From Kitasatospora azatica KCTC 9699 (lineage in GTDB: Bacteria; Actinomycetota; Actinomycetes; Streptomycetales; Streptomycetaceae), in assembly GCF_000744785.1 (NCBI RefSeq), contig NZ_JQMO01000003.1, forward strand, positions 4,836,001-4,900,000: a stretch of 64,000 bases of DNA, given 5' to 3'. Made by a program: the position numbers and the translations under genes. The notes under the pieces are model-generated. The model was given only the letters and a program-made list of their open reading frames with translations, had not been told where the DNA came from and did not search any database. Numbering within the stretch: position 1 is the stretch's first letter; each line of letters starts with the position of its first letter. This document shows, one piece after another, positions 17,015-25,862 of this stretch.

Positions 17015-18406
17015 ATGGGTGTGCAGCCACCAGGTGAAGTCAGCAGAGCGGGCGCCGAGCGGCCCTCCCGGCGACGGGGGAAGGGCGCCCGGCGGGCGGC
17101 CCGGCGGTCGAGCTGGCGCGGCACCGTCTGGGCCCTGGTCAAGGACACCACCAACACCTGCGTCGAGTACCGGGTCACCGGGCTGGCGGCGGAGGCGGCC
17201 TTCTTCACCCTGCTCTCCATCCCGCCGCTGCTGCTCTGCCTGGCCGGCACCCTCGGCTACCTGGACGAACTGCTCGGCGCCGGGACCATCCAGAAGCTGC
17301 AGCACGACATCCTCTCGGCCGCCGGCACGGTGCTCTCGCAGTCCTCGATCCACCAGACCGTGCAGCCACTGCTGGACGGCGTCTTCGCGCACGGACGCCC
17401 CGACCTGATCTCGATCGGCTTCCTGCTCTCGCTCTGGTCCGGCTCCCGGGCGCTCTACATCTTCATCGACACCATCACCGTGATGTACGGGCTGGACGGC
17501 AAGCGCGGGATCGTCAAGACCCGGACCATGTCGCTCGGCCTCTACCTCGGCGCCCTGGTGATCGGCTCCCTGGTGCTGCCCCTGCTGGTGGCCGGCCCAG
17601 GGCTGGTGGTGGCGGCGGTGCCCAACATCGCAGGCCTGGTCAGCGCGCTCTACTGGCCGGTCGCGATCCTGCTGCTGATCATCTTCCTGACCACCCTCTA
17701 CCACCTCTCGGTGCCGGCCAACACGCCCTGGCGCGAGGACATCCCCGGCGCCCTGGTGGCGCTCGGGGTGCTGGTGCTGTGCAGCCTGGTGCTGCGGGTC
17801 TACCTGGTCAGCTCGGTGGAGGGCCACTCGGTCTACGGCTCGCTGGCCGCGCCGGTCGCGGTACTGCTGTGGATCTTCGTGCTGGCGCTCGCGGTGCTGA
17901 TCGGCGCCGCCATGAACGCCGCGCTAGACCGCCGCTGGCCCAGCGTGGAGACCGCCGACGCCCGGGCCGAGAGCGAGCGGGCCAGCGAGCAGCGGGCCGC
18001 CGCACTGGTCCGCCAGGTGGGCGTGCGCCGGGCCGCCGAGCGGGCCCAGCGGGCCCGGACGCTCGGGCTGGCCGACAGCTACGACGAGGAGTTCGGCGAG
18101 GAGGGCGCCGAGGACGACGAGGTGCCCTCGGAGTACCCCGAGCGGTGGGCCGACTTCCTGGCGCCCGGAAATGTGCGCGGACGGCTCGGCGGCCTGCGCC
18201 GCCGTCGCCGGCGGACCCCGCCGCCCCCGCCGGACACCGACCGTCCGGTCGCCCGGCCCGCCCCGCACCACGCGGCCGACCCCACCGGAGCGGTGGAGCA
18301 CCCGGCCGGGCCGTGGGCCTCCGACGGGCGGTTCCCGGGAGAGCTGGGGCCGGTGGACTCGGCGCTGCCGAGCTACCCGCCGCGGCCGCCGTGGGACGGG
18401 CCGTGA
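17015..18406 (+). CDS. YihY/BrkB family inner-membrane protein
   Basis: 463 residues. A basic N-terminus is followed by YRVTGLAAEAAFFTLLSIPPLLL, and six membrane helices with WSGSRALYIFIDTITVMYG, PWRE and SVYGSLAAPVAVLLWIFVLALAVLIGAAMNA, all family landmarks. The last 130 residues are soluble, Ala/Arg/Glu-rich then Pro-rich, probably disordered cytoplasmic tail. The molecular function of YihY/BrkB proteins is not settled (the old RNase BN assignment is wrong). No ribosome site is visible before the ATG. Divergent from the sulfur operon. Confidence 0.88.
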   Translation: MGVQPPGEVSRAGAERPSRRRGKGARRAARRSSWRGTVWALVKDTTNTCVEYRVTGLAAEAAFFTLLSIPPLLLCLAGTLGYLDELLGAGTIQKLQHDILSAAGTVLSQSSIHQTVQPLLDGVFAHGRPDLISIGFLLSLWSGSRALYIFIDTITVMYGLDGKRGIVKTRTMSLGLYLGALVIGSLVLPLLVAGPGLVVAAVPNIAGLVSALYWPVAILLLIIFLTTLYHLSVPANTPWREDIPGALVALGVLVLCSLVLRVYLVSSVEGHSVYGSLAAPVAVLLWIFVLALAVLIGAAMNAALDRRWPSVETADARAESERASEQRAAALVRQVGVRRAAERAQRARTLGLADSYDEEFGEEGAEDDEVPSEYPERWADFLAPGNVRGRLGGLRRRRRRTPPPPPDTDRPVARPAPHHAADPTGAVEHPAGPWASDGRFPGELGPVDSALPSYPPRPPWDGP

Positions 18407-18560
18407 CGCCCCCGTCGAGGAAGAACCGCTGGTCAAAAACCTGATGCGAGCCGCGGGGCAGGTGTTCTAGGCTGCCACCGCAGGCGATCGCGCATGATCG
18501 CCCAGCCGATCGCCAGGACCGTTGATCCGGTCCGGGAAACAGAAGCAGGAGGTGGGCCCG

Positions 18561-18632
18561 ATGGTTGTCGCCGCGCTCACGGCTGCCCAGGGCAGCACTC
18601 GTACTCCCCTCTTCCTCCCGGCCGCCGGCTGA
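18561..18632 (+). CDS. Possible 23-aa upstream peptide before rsgA
   Basis: ATG 18561 has an ideal AGGAGG eight bases upstream and opens a 23-codon frame (MVVAALTAAQGS...FLPAAG) ending 48 bp before the TTG start of rsgA, which itself has only a weak ribosome site. The arrangement suggests a leader peptide or translational coupling. Homology is not recognised; it could be an accidental frame. Confidence 0.4.
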   Translation: MVVAALTAAQGSTRTPLFLPAAG

Positions 18633-18680
18633 CGTTTCGCTCAGCCCCGGGAAAACTTCCTCCCGAAGGGCTTCACCGCG

Positions 18681-19799
18681 TTGTTCGAGGCATTCGCTTC
18701 TGACGTTCTCTCTTCCCTCTCCGGCTACGGCTGGACCCCCGAGCTCGACGAGCTCTTCGCCCCCCTCGCCGAGGCGGGGCTGACCCCCGGACGACTGGCC
18801 CGCGTCGATCGCGGCCAGGCCGACGTGCTGGTCGCCGACCCCGAGACCGGCGAGGTGCGCACCGTACGGGCCGACACCCGTCCGGTCAGCGGCGCCGAGG
18901 CCGTGGACAATCCGTGCACCGGTGACTGGGTGGCGATCGACCTCGCCGCCGAACCGATGATCGCGGTCAGTGCCGTCCTGCCGCGCCGTACCGCGATCGT
19001 CCGCAAGGTCGCCGGCAAGACCTCCGAGGGCCAGGTGCTGGCCGCCAACGTCGACACCGTCCTGATCGCCTCCTCATTGGCGGCCGAACCCGACCTCGGC
19101 CGGGTCGAGCGCTTCCTGGCGCTCGCCTACGAGAGCGGCGCCGAGCCGCTGGTCGTGCTCACCAAGGCCGACCTGGTGAGCGACGCCGAGTTCGTCCGCG
19201 AGGACGTCGAGCGCGTCGCGCCCGGCGTCACCGTGCTGGTGGTCAGCGCCGAGACCGGCGCCGGCCTGGACGTGCTGCGGGCCTGCATGGGCGCCACCAC
19301 CGCGCTGATCGGCCAGTCCGGCGCGGGCAAGTCCACGCTGACCAACGCGCTGGCCGGGCATCAGGTGATGACCGTTCAGCAGACCCGCGACAGCGACGAG
19401 AAGGGGCGGCACACCACCACCACCCGCGAGCTGTTCGCGCTGCCCGGCGGCGGAGTGCTGATCGACACCCCCGGCCTGCGTGGCGTCGGCCTCTACGGTG
19501 GCGAGGGGCTGCAGCAGGCCTTCGCCGAGATCGAGGAGTTCGCGGCGCAGTGCCGCTTCCCGGACTGCTCGCACCAGTCCGAGCCCGGCTGCGCCGTCCG
19601 GGCCGCGCTGGCCGACGGCACCCTCGCCCACCGTCGCTGGGAGAGCTACCTCAAGCTCCAGCGCGAGAACGAGTGGATCGCCTCCCGCGCCGACGCCCGC
19701 CTCGCCAAGGAGCGCGCCAACCTGTGGAAGCAGCGCTCCAAGGCCGCGCGCGGCAACATCCGCCCCTGGCACGGCTCGCGCGCTCCCGGCGCCAGCTGA
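18681..19799 (+). CDS. rsgA: Ribosome small-subunit-dependent GTPase
   Basis: 372 residues. OB-fold N-domain (VDRGQADVLVADPETGEVRTV), circularly permuted GTPase motifs in the order G4 (LTKADL), G1 (GQSGAGKST), G3 (DTPG), then a zinc knuckle CRFPDCSHQSEPGC and basic C-terminal tail. RsgA checks late 30S maturation and removes RbfA-type factors. The TTG at 18681 is the best in-frame start, giving the expected N-terminus. Downstream hairpin shared with the GH16 gene. Confidence 0.92.
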   Translation: MFEAFASDVLSSLSGYGWTPELDELFAPLAEAGLTPGRLARVDRGQADVLVADPETGEVRTVRADTRPVSGAEAVDNPCTGDWVAIDLAAEPMIAVSAVLPRRTAIVRKVAGKTSEGQVLAANVDTVLIASSLAAEPDLGRVERFLALAYESGAEPLVVLTKADLVSDAEFVREDVERVAPGVTVLVVSAETGAGLDVLRACMGATTALIGQSGAGKSTLTNALAGHQVMTVQQTRDSDEKGRHTTTTRELFALPGGGVLIDTPGLRGVGLYGGEGLQQAFAEIEEFAAQCRFPDCSHQSEPGCAVRAALADGTLAHRRWESYLKLQRENEWIASRADARLAKERANLWKQRSKAARGNIRPWHGSRAPGAS

Positions 19800-19809
19800 T
19801 CGCGGGATA

Positions 19810-19838
19810 GGGGCACCGGCTCATCCGTCCGGTGCCCC
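19810..19838. terminator. Bidirectional hairpin between rsgA and GH16 gene
   Basis: GGGGCACCGG (19810-19819) and CCGGTGCCCC (19829-19838) form a perfect 10-bp stem with a 9-nt loop between convergent stops. Probable terminator for both genes. Confidence 0.75.
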
Positions 19839-19851
19839 GCCCTGCGTGCGG

Positions 19852-21384
19852 CTAGTTCGCCGGGAAGGTGAACCAGTGCAGGCTGACGTACGGTTGGCCG
19901 ACCGCGCCGGAGCTGAACTTCAGGTACACGGTGTGCTTGCCGGTGGTGCGGGAGATGTTTGCCGGCACCGTGCGCCAGGCGGACCAGCCACCGGTGTTGG
20001 CGACGGCGAACGAGCCGATCGGCGCGTTCGCCGGACTGTCCAGCACCACGTTGACCAGTCCGCTCACCCCGCCGGCGGCGCCGGAGGCGACCCGGGCGTC
20101 GAACTGGGTGGAGCCGGCGCTGCCGAAGTCGACGTTGTCGTAGCGCAGGTAGGCGCCGTCGGAGAGCTGGGCCAGCTGGTTGCCGTCCACCCCGGGCGGG
20201 TTGCTGTCACCCGTGCCGGTCCGGGTGGCCGAGCCGAGTTGGGCGGCGGCGTAGCAGTCGGCGGAGATGTCGGCGGTGGCGAGTTGGGCGCAGTTGGTGC
20301 CGCCACCGGATCCGGTCGGCGAGGGCGTGGGTGTGGGCGTGGGGGTAGGCGTGGGTGTGGGCGTGGGGGTAGGCGTGGAAGTGGGTGTCGGGGTGGGCGT
20401 GCTGCCGCCGCCCGTCTGGTAGACCGCGAACCAGTCCACGCTCATTCCCGCCCCCGAGCTGGTTGCCGCCGAGGGTGAGCCGCAGCCGCAGATCGCGTTG
20501 GGATAGGCCCCGCCGATGGCGACGTTGAAGATGGCGAAGAAGCCGTGGTCCACCGCGGCCTGCCAGGTGGCGACCGGGACTTGGCTCTCGTTGACGGTGA
20601 AGGTCTGGGTCCCGTCCAGGTAGAAGCGCAGCTGCTCGGCAGCGGTGTTGGTGCGGTCGAGGATCACCGAGTAGGTGTGGTAGCCGGTCTGGCAGCCCGG
20701 GCAGGCCTGCAGTCCGCTGCCGATCCCGGTGGTCTCGTTGCACGGGCCGCCCGGATCGACACCGCAGTGCAGGGTGGTGGAGTGCTGGCTGAGCGCGTTG
20801 ACGTCCTCCATCACGTCGAGTTCGCCGATGCCGGGCCAGTTGGTGGCACCGACCGGCCGGGCCGCCGCGCCCAGCGCCCAGAAGGCCGGCCAGTAGCCCA
20901 GTCCGTTGGCCGGGTCGGGCTGCTGGATCGAGGCGCTGATCTGCAGTTGGCCGCCGGGAGGTGCGGCGAAGTCGGTGCGCTGGGTCTCCACCCGGCCCGA
21001 GGTCCAGTTGCCGGCGGCGTCCCGGATCGGCTTGATGACGAGGTGTCCGCCGCCGTCCTGGTAGACGTTGGCGGTCGAGTTGGTGACCGTCTCGATCTCG
21101 CCGGTGCCCCAGTTGCCCGCGCCGCCGGGGTAGCTGGTGCCGATGTCGTAGAGCCAGTTGGCGGTGTTGAGACCGGTACCGGCGGCGCCGGTGAAGTCGT
21201 CGCTGAAGACGGTGCTCCAACCACTGGGCGCGGGTGGCACGTTGCCCGCTGCGGCGGTGCCGGTGCCGGTCCCGCCGACCAGGCCGAGCAGGCCGGCCAG
21301 CGGGAGGGCGAGGGCGGTCAGCAGTGCGAGCGGTCGGCGTCTGCGCGCGCCGGCCGCGGGGGAGTGCGGGATGGTCCTGCGCAT
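19852..21384 (-). CDS. Secreted GH16 beta-glucanase with CBM6-like domain
   Basis: 510 residues. A signal peptide covers about residues 1-46. The GH16 domain (about 55-320) contains the catalytic signature ELDVME with nucleophile E188, D190 and acid/base E193. A (Pro-Thr)n linker encoded by GGTGTG-type repeats leads to a C-terminal CBM6/35-like beta-sandwich (ending YVSLHWFTFPAN). It should cut beta-1,3 or beta-1,3-1,4 glucan outside the cell. ATG 21384 has GAGAGG eight bases upstream. LacI-type operators upstream indicate sugar-controlled expression. Confidence 0.92.
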   Translation of the reverse strand: MRRTIPHSPAAGARRRRPLALLTALALPLAGLLGLVGGTGTGTAAAGNVPPAPSGWSTVFSDDFTGAAGTGLNTANWLYDIGTSYPGGAGNWGTGEIETVTNSTANVYQDGGGHLVIKPIRDAAGNWTSGRVETQRTDFAAPPGGQLQISASIQQPDPANGLGYWPAFWALGAAARPVGATNWPGIGELDVMEDVNALSQHSTTLHCGVDPGGPCNETTGIGSGLQACPGCQTGYHTYSVILDRTNTAAEQLRFYLDGTQTFTVNESQVPVATWQAAVDHGFFAIFNVAIGGAYPNAICGCGSPSAATSSGAGMSVDWFAVYQTGGGSTPTPTPTSTPTPTPTPTPTPTPTPTPSPTGSGGGTNCAQLATADISADCYAAAQLGSATRTGTGDSNPPGVDGNQLAQLSDGAYLRYDNVDFGSAGSTQFDARVASGAAGGVSGLVNVVLDSPANAPIGSFAVANTGGWSAWRTVPANISRTTGKHTVYLKFSSGAVGQPYVSLHWFTFPAN

Positions 21385-21490
21385 GGTGGGGGCCTCTCTG
21401 GGCATGCGTCGTCAACCCGGACTGTTCATACAGGAAGTGAAGGAGATGGGGGCTCGGACGCGACGATGGTGGGGCTGTCCGAGGCAGGAT

Positions 21491-21504
21491 TGGAAGCGCT
21501 CTCA
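21491..21504. promoter_or_regulatory. LacI/CebR-type operator 1 (imperfect)
   Basis: TGGAAGCGCTCTCA, 107 bp upstream of the GH16 start, matches 12 of 14 bases of the perfect operator TGAGAGCGCTCTCA found nearby. It is positioned to repress the glucanase promoter. Confidence 0.65.
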
Positions 21505-21642
21505 AGCGATCTGATGGCCCATCACCTGCCAGTTATGGAGTGTGTGTCATGACCGGGGTCGGGTCAAGCGCCCCGGCCATGTTCACTTAGTGGAGAAACG
21601 CCGGGCCTTGACAGCTGTGGCGAGGTCTCGTCATGCTCCTCT

Positions 21643-21656
21643 TGAGAGCGCTCTCA
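21643..21656. promoter_or_regulatory. LacI/CebR-type operator 2 (perfect palindrome)
   Basis: TGAGAGCGCTCTCA is a perfect 14-bp palindrome 17 bp downstream of the regulator's stop and about 260 bp before the glucanase start. The GAGCGCTC core is typical of actinobacterial LacI operators such as those of CebR. A DNA loop with operator 1 or 3 is possible. Confidence 0.7.
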
Positions 21657-21672
21657 GCGATTGCTGCCGACC

Positions 21673-22761
21673 TCAGGCCGACTCGCGGTGCACCAGGTGG
21701 GTCGGGGTGATCACCGAGGAGAGTGCGCTGACCCGGCCCGGAACCGGCTCCGCCGCCGCGGCGAGCTTGCGCAGCAGCAGGCGTGCCATCAGGCGGCCCA
21801 TTCCCTCGATGTCCTGACGGACCGTGGTCAGCGGGGGATCGGTCCAGGCGGCCACCGACTCGACGTCGTCGAAGCCCACCACGGCCACGTCCTGCGGCAC
21901 CCGTCGGCCGCGGTCGCGCAGTACCCGCAGGGCGCCGGAGGCCATCGAGTCGGAGGCGGCGAACACGGCGTCCAAGTCCGGTCGGCGATCGAGCAGTTCG
22001 GCCATCGCGAGGCCGCCGCCGTCGGGCGTGAAGTCGGCCTCGGCGATCAGGCCGGGATCGCCGTCCGGCAGCAGGTCGCGGTAGCCGTCCAGCCGGTCGA
22101 TCGAGGAGGTCTGGTCCAACGGACCGGTGATGGTGGCGATCCGGCGCCGCCCGAGCGAGAGCAGGTGCTCGACCGCCAGTCGGGCACCGCCGCGGTTGTC
22201 GCTGTCGACGTAGAGCAGGTCCTGGTCCTGCTCGGCGCCGGGCCAGCCCGGGCGGCCGCCGATCACCGTGGGCAGACCGACCCGGCGGGCCATCGACGGC
22301 AGCGGGTCGGCCTGGTGCAGCGAGAACAGCAGGGCGCCGTCCACGTGGCCGCCGGCCAGGTAGTGGCCGACCCGGGTGTAGTCGCTCTGGTCGGCGATCA
22401 GCAGCAGCACCATCTGGTTGTCGGCCGCCGCGAGTTCGCGACTGATTCCGCGCAGCTGCTGGGCGAAGAACGGGTCGGAGAAGAGCCGGCTCTCCGGCTC
22501 GGCGACCACCACCCCGATCGCCTGGTTGCGCCGGGTGACCAGGGTGCGGGCGGCCAGGTTGGGGACGTAGCCGAGCTCGTCGACGGCCAGTCGCACCCGC
22601 TCGCGCAGCGGTTCCCGTACGCCGGCCCCGCCGTTGATCACCCGGGAGGCGGTGGCGCGGGAGACGCCCGCGAGTTCGGCGACGGCCTCCAGCGTCGGGC
22701 GGACGATCCGGCTGGGCGTCGGGCCGTTGCCCACCTGTTCGATCGACGGCTGGTCGGTCAC
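21673..22761 (-). CDS. LacI family repressor of the GH16 gene
   Basis: 362 residues from GTG 22761 (AGGAGA upstream). LacI helix-turn-helix and hinge: PTLEAVAELAGVSRATASRVINGGAGV and YVPNLAARTLVTRR; then a periplasmic-binding-protein-like effector domain (IGVVVAEPESRLFSDPFFAQQLRGIS, VAVVGFDDVESV). It probably represses glucanase and itself until a glucan oligosaccharide binds. Operators of one type lie on both sides of the gene. Confidence 0.9.
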   Translation of the reverse strand: MTDQPSIEQVGNGPTPSRIVRPTLEAVAELAGVSRATASRVINGGAGVREPLRERVRLAVDELGYVPNLAARTLVTRRNQAIGVVVAEPESRLFSDPFFAQQLRGISRELAAADNQMVLLLIADQSDYTRVGHYLAGGHVDGALLFSLHQADPLPSMARRVGLPTVIGGRPGWPGAEQDQDLLYVDSDNRGGARLAVEHLLSLGRRRIATITGPLDQTSSIDRLDGYRDLLPDGDPGLIAEADFTPDGGGLAMAELLDRRPDLDAVFAASDSMASGALRVLRDRGRRVPQDVAVVGFDDVESVAAWTDPPLTTVRQDIEGMGRLMARLLLRKLAAAAEPVPGRVSALSSVITPTHLVHRESA

Positions 22762-22827
22762 CCGGATCTCCTCTACTCGGTGGTGCACGACTCGGAAGGA
22801 TCAGCGTAGCGGGTGGCCTCCTGCTAC

Positions 22828-22841
22828 TGAGAGCGCTCTCT
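22828..22841. promoter_or_regulatory. LacI/CebR-type operator 3 (autoregulation)
   Basis: TGAGAGCGCTCTCT, 13 of 14 bases of the perfect operator, lies 67 bp upstream of the lacI-type start. It supports autoregulation. It is also about 85 bp before the Ada-AlkA gene, whose control by this repressor is not expected. Confidence 0.65.
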
Positions 22842-22925
22842 CAACCGGCTCGGCCTGGCCAGGCCCGGACGCCGATGTCCGATTCCCGCCAGTCGATGCC
22901 CGCACGGTGGAGCAGACTGGACGGC

Positions 22926-24410
22926 GTGATCGACGACGAGACCCGCTACCGAGCCGTGGACAGCCGAGACGCCCGCTTCGACGGGATCTTCTTCACCGCT
23001 GTCACCACCACCGGGATCTACTGCCGGCCGAGCTGCCCCGCGGTCACACCCAAGCGGGCCAACTGCACCTTCTACCCGACCGCCGCAGCCGCCCAGGGCG
23101 CCGGCTTCCGAGCCTGCCGGCGCTGCCGGCCCGACTCGGTGCCCGAGTCACCGGAGTGGAACCACCGGGCCGACCTGGTCGGCCGGGCGATGCGGCTGAT
23201 CGGCGACGGAGTGGTGGACCGCGAAGGGGTGGCCGGCCTGGCGGCCCGGCTCGGATACAGCGCGCGGCAGGTGCAGCGCCAGCTCACCGCCGAACTCGGC
23301 GCCGGACCGATCGCGCTGGCCCGGGCCCAGCGGGCACAGGCCGCCCGGCTGCTGCTGCAGACCACCCGACTGCCCGTCACCGAGGTGGCGTTCGCGGCGG
23401 GTTTCGCCTCCGTCCGCCAGTTCAACGACACCGTCCGCGAGGTCTACGACCGCACCCCGAGCGGCCTGCGCGCCGAGGTGAGCGCGGCCGCCGAGGCGGC
23501 CCCGGGAGCACTGAGCCTGCGCCTGGCCTACCGGGGCCCGATCGACACCGAGCACCTGATGGACTTCCTCGCACTGCGCGCCGTGCCGGGCGTGGAGGAG
23601 GTCGTCGCGGGCGGCAAGCGCGGGATCCGGACCTACCGTCGCACCCTCGCCCTCCCGCACGGCCCCGCGATCGTCGAGGTGGACTCACTGGGCGAAGGCG
23701 TGCCGCCGACCCGGGGGTGGCTGGACTGCCGGCTCCGGCTGACCGAGCTGCGCGACCTGACCACCGCCGTGCACCGGCTGCGCGCACTCTTCGACCTGGA
23801 CGCCGACCCGCAGACCGTCGCCGAGCAGCTCGGCGACGACCCCGTGCTCGGCCCCGCCGTCGCCGCACGGCCCGGACTGCGCTCGCCCGGCCACGTCGAC
23901 CCGCACGAGCTCGCCGTGCGCGCGGTGCTGGGGCAGCAGATCACGGTCGCCGCCGCCCGCACCCTGGCCGGCCGGCTGGCGGCCCGTTACGGCGTGCCGC
24001 TGCCCGAGCCGAGCGGTGGCCTGAGCGTGCTCTTCCCGACCGCCGCCGCGCTCGCCGAGGCCGACCCGGCGGACCTGGCGATGCCCGTCTCCCGGCAGAA
24101 CGCGGTGCGCGGCCTGTGCGCGGCCCTCGCCGACGGGACGCTCCGACTGGACCCCGGCGTGGACCGCGAGCAGGCCGCCGCCGAACTGCTGGCGCTGCGC
24201 GGCATCGGCCCCTGGACGGTCGGATACCTGCGGATGCGGGCGCTCGGTGACCCCGACGTGTTCCTGCCCGGCGACGTCGGAGTGCGGCACGGGCTGCAGC
24301 GGCTGGGCCTGACCGGCGACCCGAAGTCGGCTGCGGCGAGTGCCACCGCCTGGGCGCCCTGGCGCTCGTACGCCGTGCACCAGCTCTGGGCGTTGGCCGG
24401 CGGGGTGTGA
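22926..24410 (+). CDS. Ada-AlkA fusion: alkylation-responsive regulator / 3-methyladenine DNA glycosylase
   Basis: 494 residues. Residues 1-85: Ada methyl-phosphotriester zinc domain (RFDGIFFTAVTTTGIYCRPSCPA, CRRCRPD; four Cys). Residues 90-180: AraC helix-turn-helix (VTEVAFAAGFASVRQFNDTVREVYDRTPSGLR). Residues 200-494: AlkA with helix-hairpin-helix ELLALRGIGPWTVGYLRMRALGDPDVFLPGD, including the catalytic Asp. It senses methylated backbone phosphates and excises alkylated bases. GTG 22926 aligns with the normal Ada start; ATG 22875 is less likely. No separate ogt gene is next to it. Confidence 0.9.
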   Translation: MIDDETRYRAVDSRDARFDGIFFTAVTTTGIYCRPSCPAVTPKRANCTFYPTAAAAQGAGFRACRRCRPDSVPESPEWNHRADLVGRAMRLIGDGVVDREGVAGLAARLGYSARQVQRQLTAELGAGPIALARAQRAQAARLLLQTTRLPVTEVAFAAGFASVRQFNDTVREVYDRTPSGLRAEVSAAAEAAPGALSLRLAYRGPIDTEHLMDFLALRAVPGVEEVVAGGKRGIRTYRRTLALPHGPAIVEVDSLGEGVPPTRGWLDCRLRLTELRDLTTAVHRLRALFDLDADPQTVAEQLGDDPVLGPAVAARPGLRSPGHVDPHELAVRAVLGQQITVAAARTLAGRLAARYGVPLPEPSGGLSVLFPTAAALAEADPADLAMPVSRQNAVRGLCAALADGTLRLDPGVDREQAAAELLALRGIGPWTVGYLRMRALGDPDVFLPGDVGVRHGLQRLGLTGDPKSAAASATAWAPWRSYAVHQLWALAGGV

Positions 24411-24470
24411 CGCGGGGGCACACGGGCGGGTGAAGCGGGGGTCAGGCTGGCGAGGTCAGTGCCTGCTCGG

Positions 24471-24983
24471 TCAGTGCCCGCTCGGGCCCGAGCCGCCGGC
24501 CAGCGCCTTCGCGAGCCGGTCCAGCGCCGGCAGCGCCGCCATCACCACGGACTGGTCGGCGGGGGAGAGGGTGTCCAGCGCGGCCGCGATCCGGCGCTCA
24601 TGGGCCCCGCGCCAGTCCGTCAGCTGCTGCTGCCCCGCCTCGGTGAGGCCGATCCGCGCCGTGCGCCGGTCACCCGGGTCGGGCTGGCGATCCACGAACC
24701 CGGCGTCCAGCAGCTTGCCGACCAGGCCGCTGACCGTGTTCGGCGCCAGCCGCTGACGCGCCGCCAGCTCCCCGACCCGCAACGGCGCCGCGGCCAGCGT
24801 CTGCAGCAGCTCCACCTGCGCCATCGGCAGCGACTCCCACGGGTAGTCCGTGCGGATGCTGCTGCGCAGCGCCCGGCGCAGCCGGGTGACGACGTCCGTC
24901 AACCGCTGCGCGCGCTCGATCGCGGCCCCTTCGCCGCTGCTCAGAGCGGCCTCGCTGGTCGGAGCTGCGTGATCGGTGGGCAT
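24471..24983 (-). CDS. MarR family regulator
   Basis: 170 residues. Winged helix with LPMAQVELLQTLAAAPLRVGELAARQRLAPNTVSGLVGKLLDAGFVDRQPDPGDRRTARIGLT-type organisation; the DRRT wing is typical. ATG 24983 chosen; the frame upstream is open through the GC-rich repeats but not gene-like. It could be the last gene of the DUF3105-DUF305 transcript or a stand-alone regulator. Ligand and targets unknown. Confidence 0.85.
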   Translation of the reverse strand: MPTDHAAPTSEAALSSGEGAAIERAQRLTDVVTRLRRALRSSIRTDYPWESLPMAQVELLQTLAAAPLRVGELAARQRLAPNTVSGLVGKLLDAGFVDRQPDPGDRRTARIGLTEAGQQQLTDWRGAHERRIAAALDTLSPADQSVVMAALPALDRLAKALAGGSGPSGH

Positions 24984-25052
24984 GGCGGACAGCGTATCGG
25001 GTCGGCTGCGGGGTTCCGGCGGCAGACGCGGGTACCCCGGCCAGGGCGGGCC

Positions 25053-25127
25053 GGGGTACCGAGATGCGCCGTCGGCCGGGGTGCCGAGGTGCGCCGTCGG
25101 CCGGGGTGCCGAGGTGCGCCGCCGGTC
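25053..25127. repeat. 25-bp tandem repeat (3 copies) between marR-type and DUF305 genes
   Basis: Three consecutive 25-bp units begin at 25053, 25078 and 25103, each starting GGGGTRCCGAGRTGCGCC and differing by two to four bases. Degenerate extensions (GGGTACCCCGG; GGGGTGTCCGGGTGTCCGG) lie on both sides. They fill most of the 207-bp spacer and may form alternative hairpins. Confidence 0.85.
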
Positions 25128-25190
25128 GGAGTCCCCGATCGCCATCGGCCGGGGTGTCCGGGTGTCCGGGTGCGCGGCTGGGCCGGCTGA

Positions 25191-25862
25191 TCAGGACAGC
25201 GGCTTGGCGCCGCGCTCGGCGAGCATGTCCGTCATCAGCTGGATCTCCGAGGTCTGCGCCGTGACCATCGACTGGGCCAGCCGCTTCTCGGTCGCGTTCT
25301 GCGCCTCGTCCACGTAGCCCTGGGCCATCCCGGCGCCGCCCTTGTGGTGCTCGATCATCAGCTGCAGGTAGAAGACCTCCGCCTGAGCACCGCTCAGCTT
25401 CCGCAGCTGGTCCAGCTGGGTGTTGGTGGCCATGCCGGGCATCAGCGAGCCGTCGTGCGCCTGGTAGTCCATCTTCATCCAGGCCATCGGCTTGGCCGGG
25501 GAGTTCTGGGTGAGCCCCCACTGGTCCAGCCAGCCCATCATCATGCCCCGCTGGTTGGCCTGGGTGTTGATGACGTCGAAGGCCAGGTTGCGGACCTCGG
25601 CGTTGTCGGTCCGGTCACGGACGATGAACGACAGGTCGATCGCCTGCTGGTGATGGGTGGCCATGTCGCGGGCGAACCCGGCCTCGGGCGAGTCGGTGGC
25701 CGGGGCGGCCGCCGCCGAGCCGGAGGCCGAGGAACCGCTCGCCACCAGGGCCGGCACGCCCAGGCAGAGCGCGACGGCCGCCGCCAGCGCGGCCGGCCAC
25801 CAGAGCGTGCGCCGACGCCGGGGAGCGCTCGGGTCCTCGGTGACCGGCTGGTCGGCGGTCAC
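25191..25862 (-). CDS. DUF305 family membrane-anchored protein
   Basis: 223 residues from GTG 25862. One N-terminal membrane helix (WWPAALAAAVALCLGVPALVAS) anchors an extracytoplasmic four-helix DUF305 domain with FARDMATHHQQAIDLSF and LMIEHHKGGAGMA, the paired His motifs of the family. Such His/Met-rich domains (many Met here) have been linked to copper in other bacteria. The GTG overlaps the DUF3105 stop by 4 bp, so the two are translationally coupled. Confidence 0.9.
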   Translation of the reverse strand: MTADQPVTEDPSAPRRRRTLWWPAALAAAVALCLGVPALVASGSSASGSAAAAPATDSPEAGFARDMATHHQQAIDLSFIVRDRTDNAEVRNLAFDVINTQANQRGMMMGWLDQWGLTQNSPAKPMAWMKMDYQAHDGSLMPGMATNTQLDQLRKLSGAQAEVFYLQLMIEHHKGGAGMAQGYVDEAQNATEKRLAQSMVTAQTSEIQLMTDMLAERGAKPLS

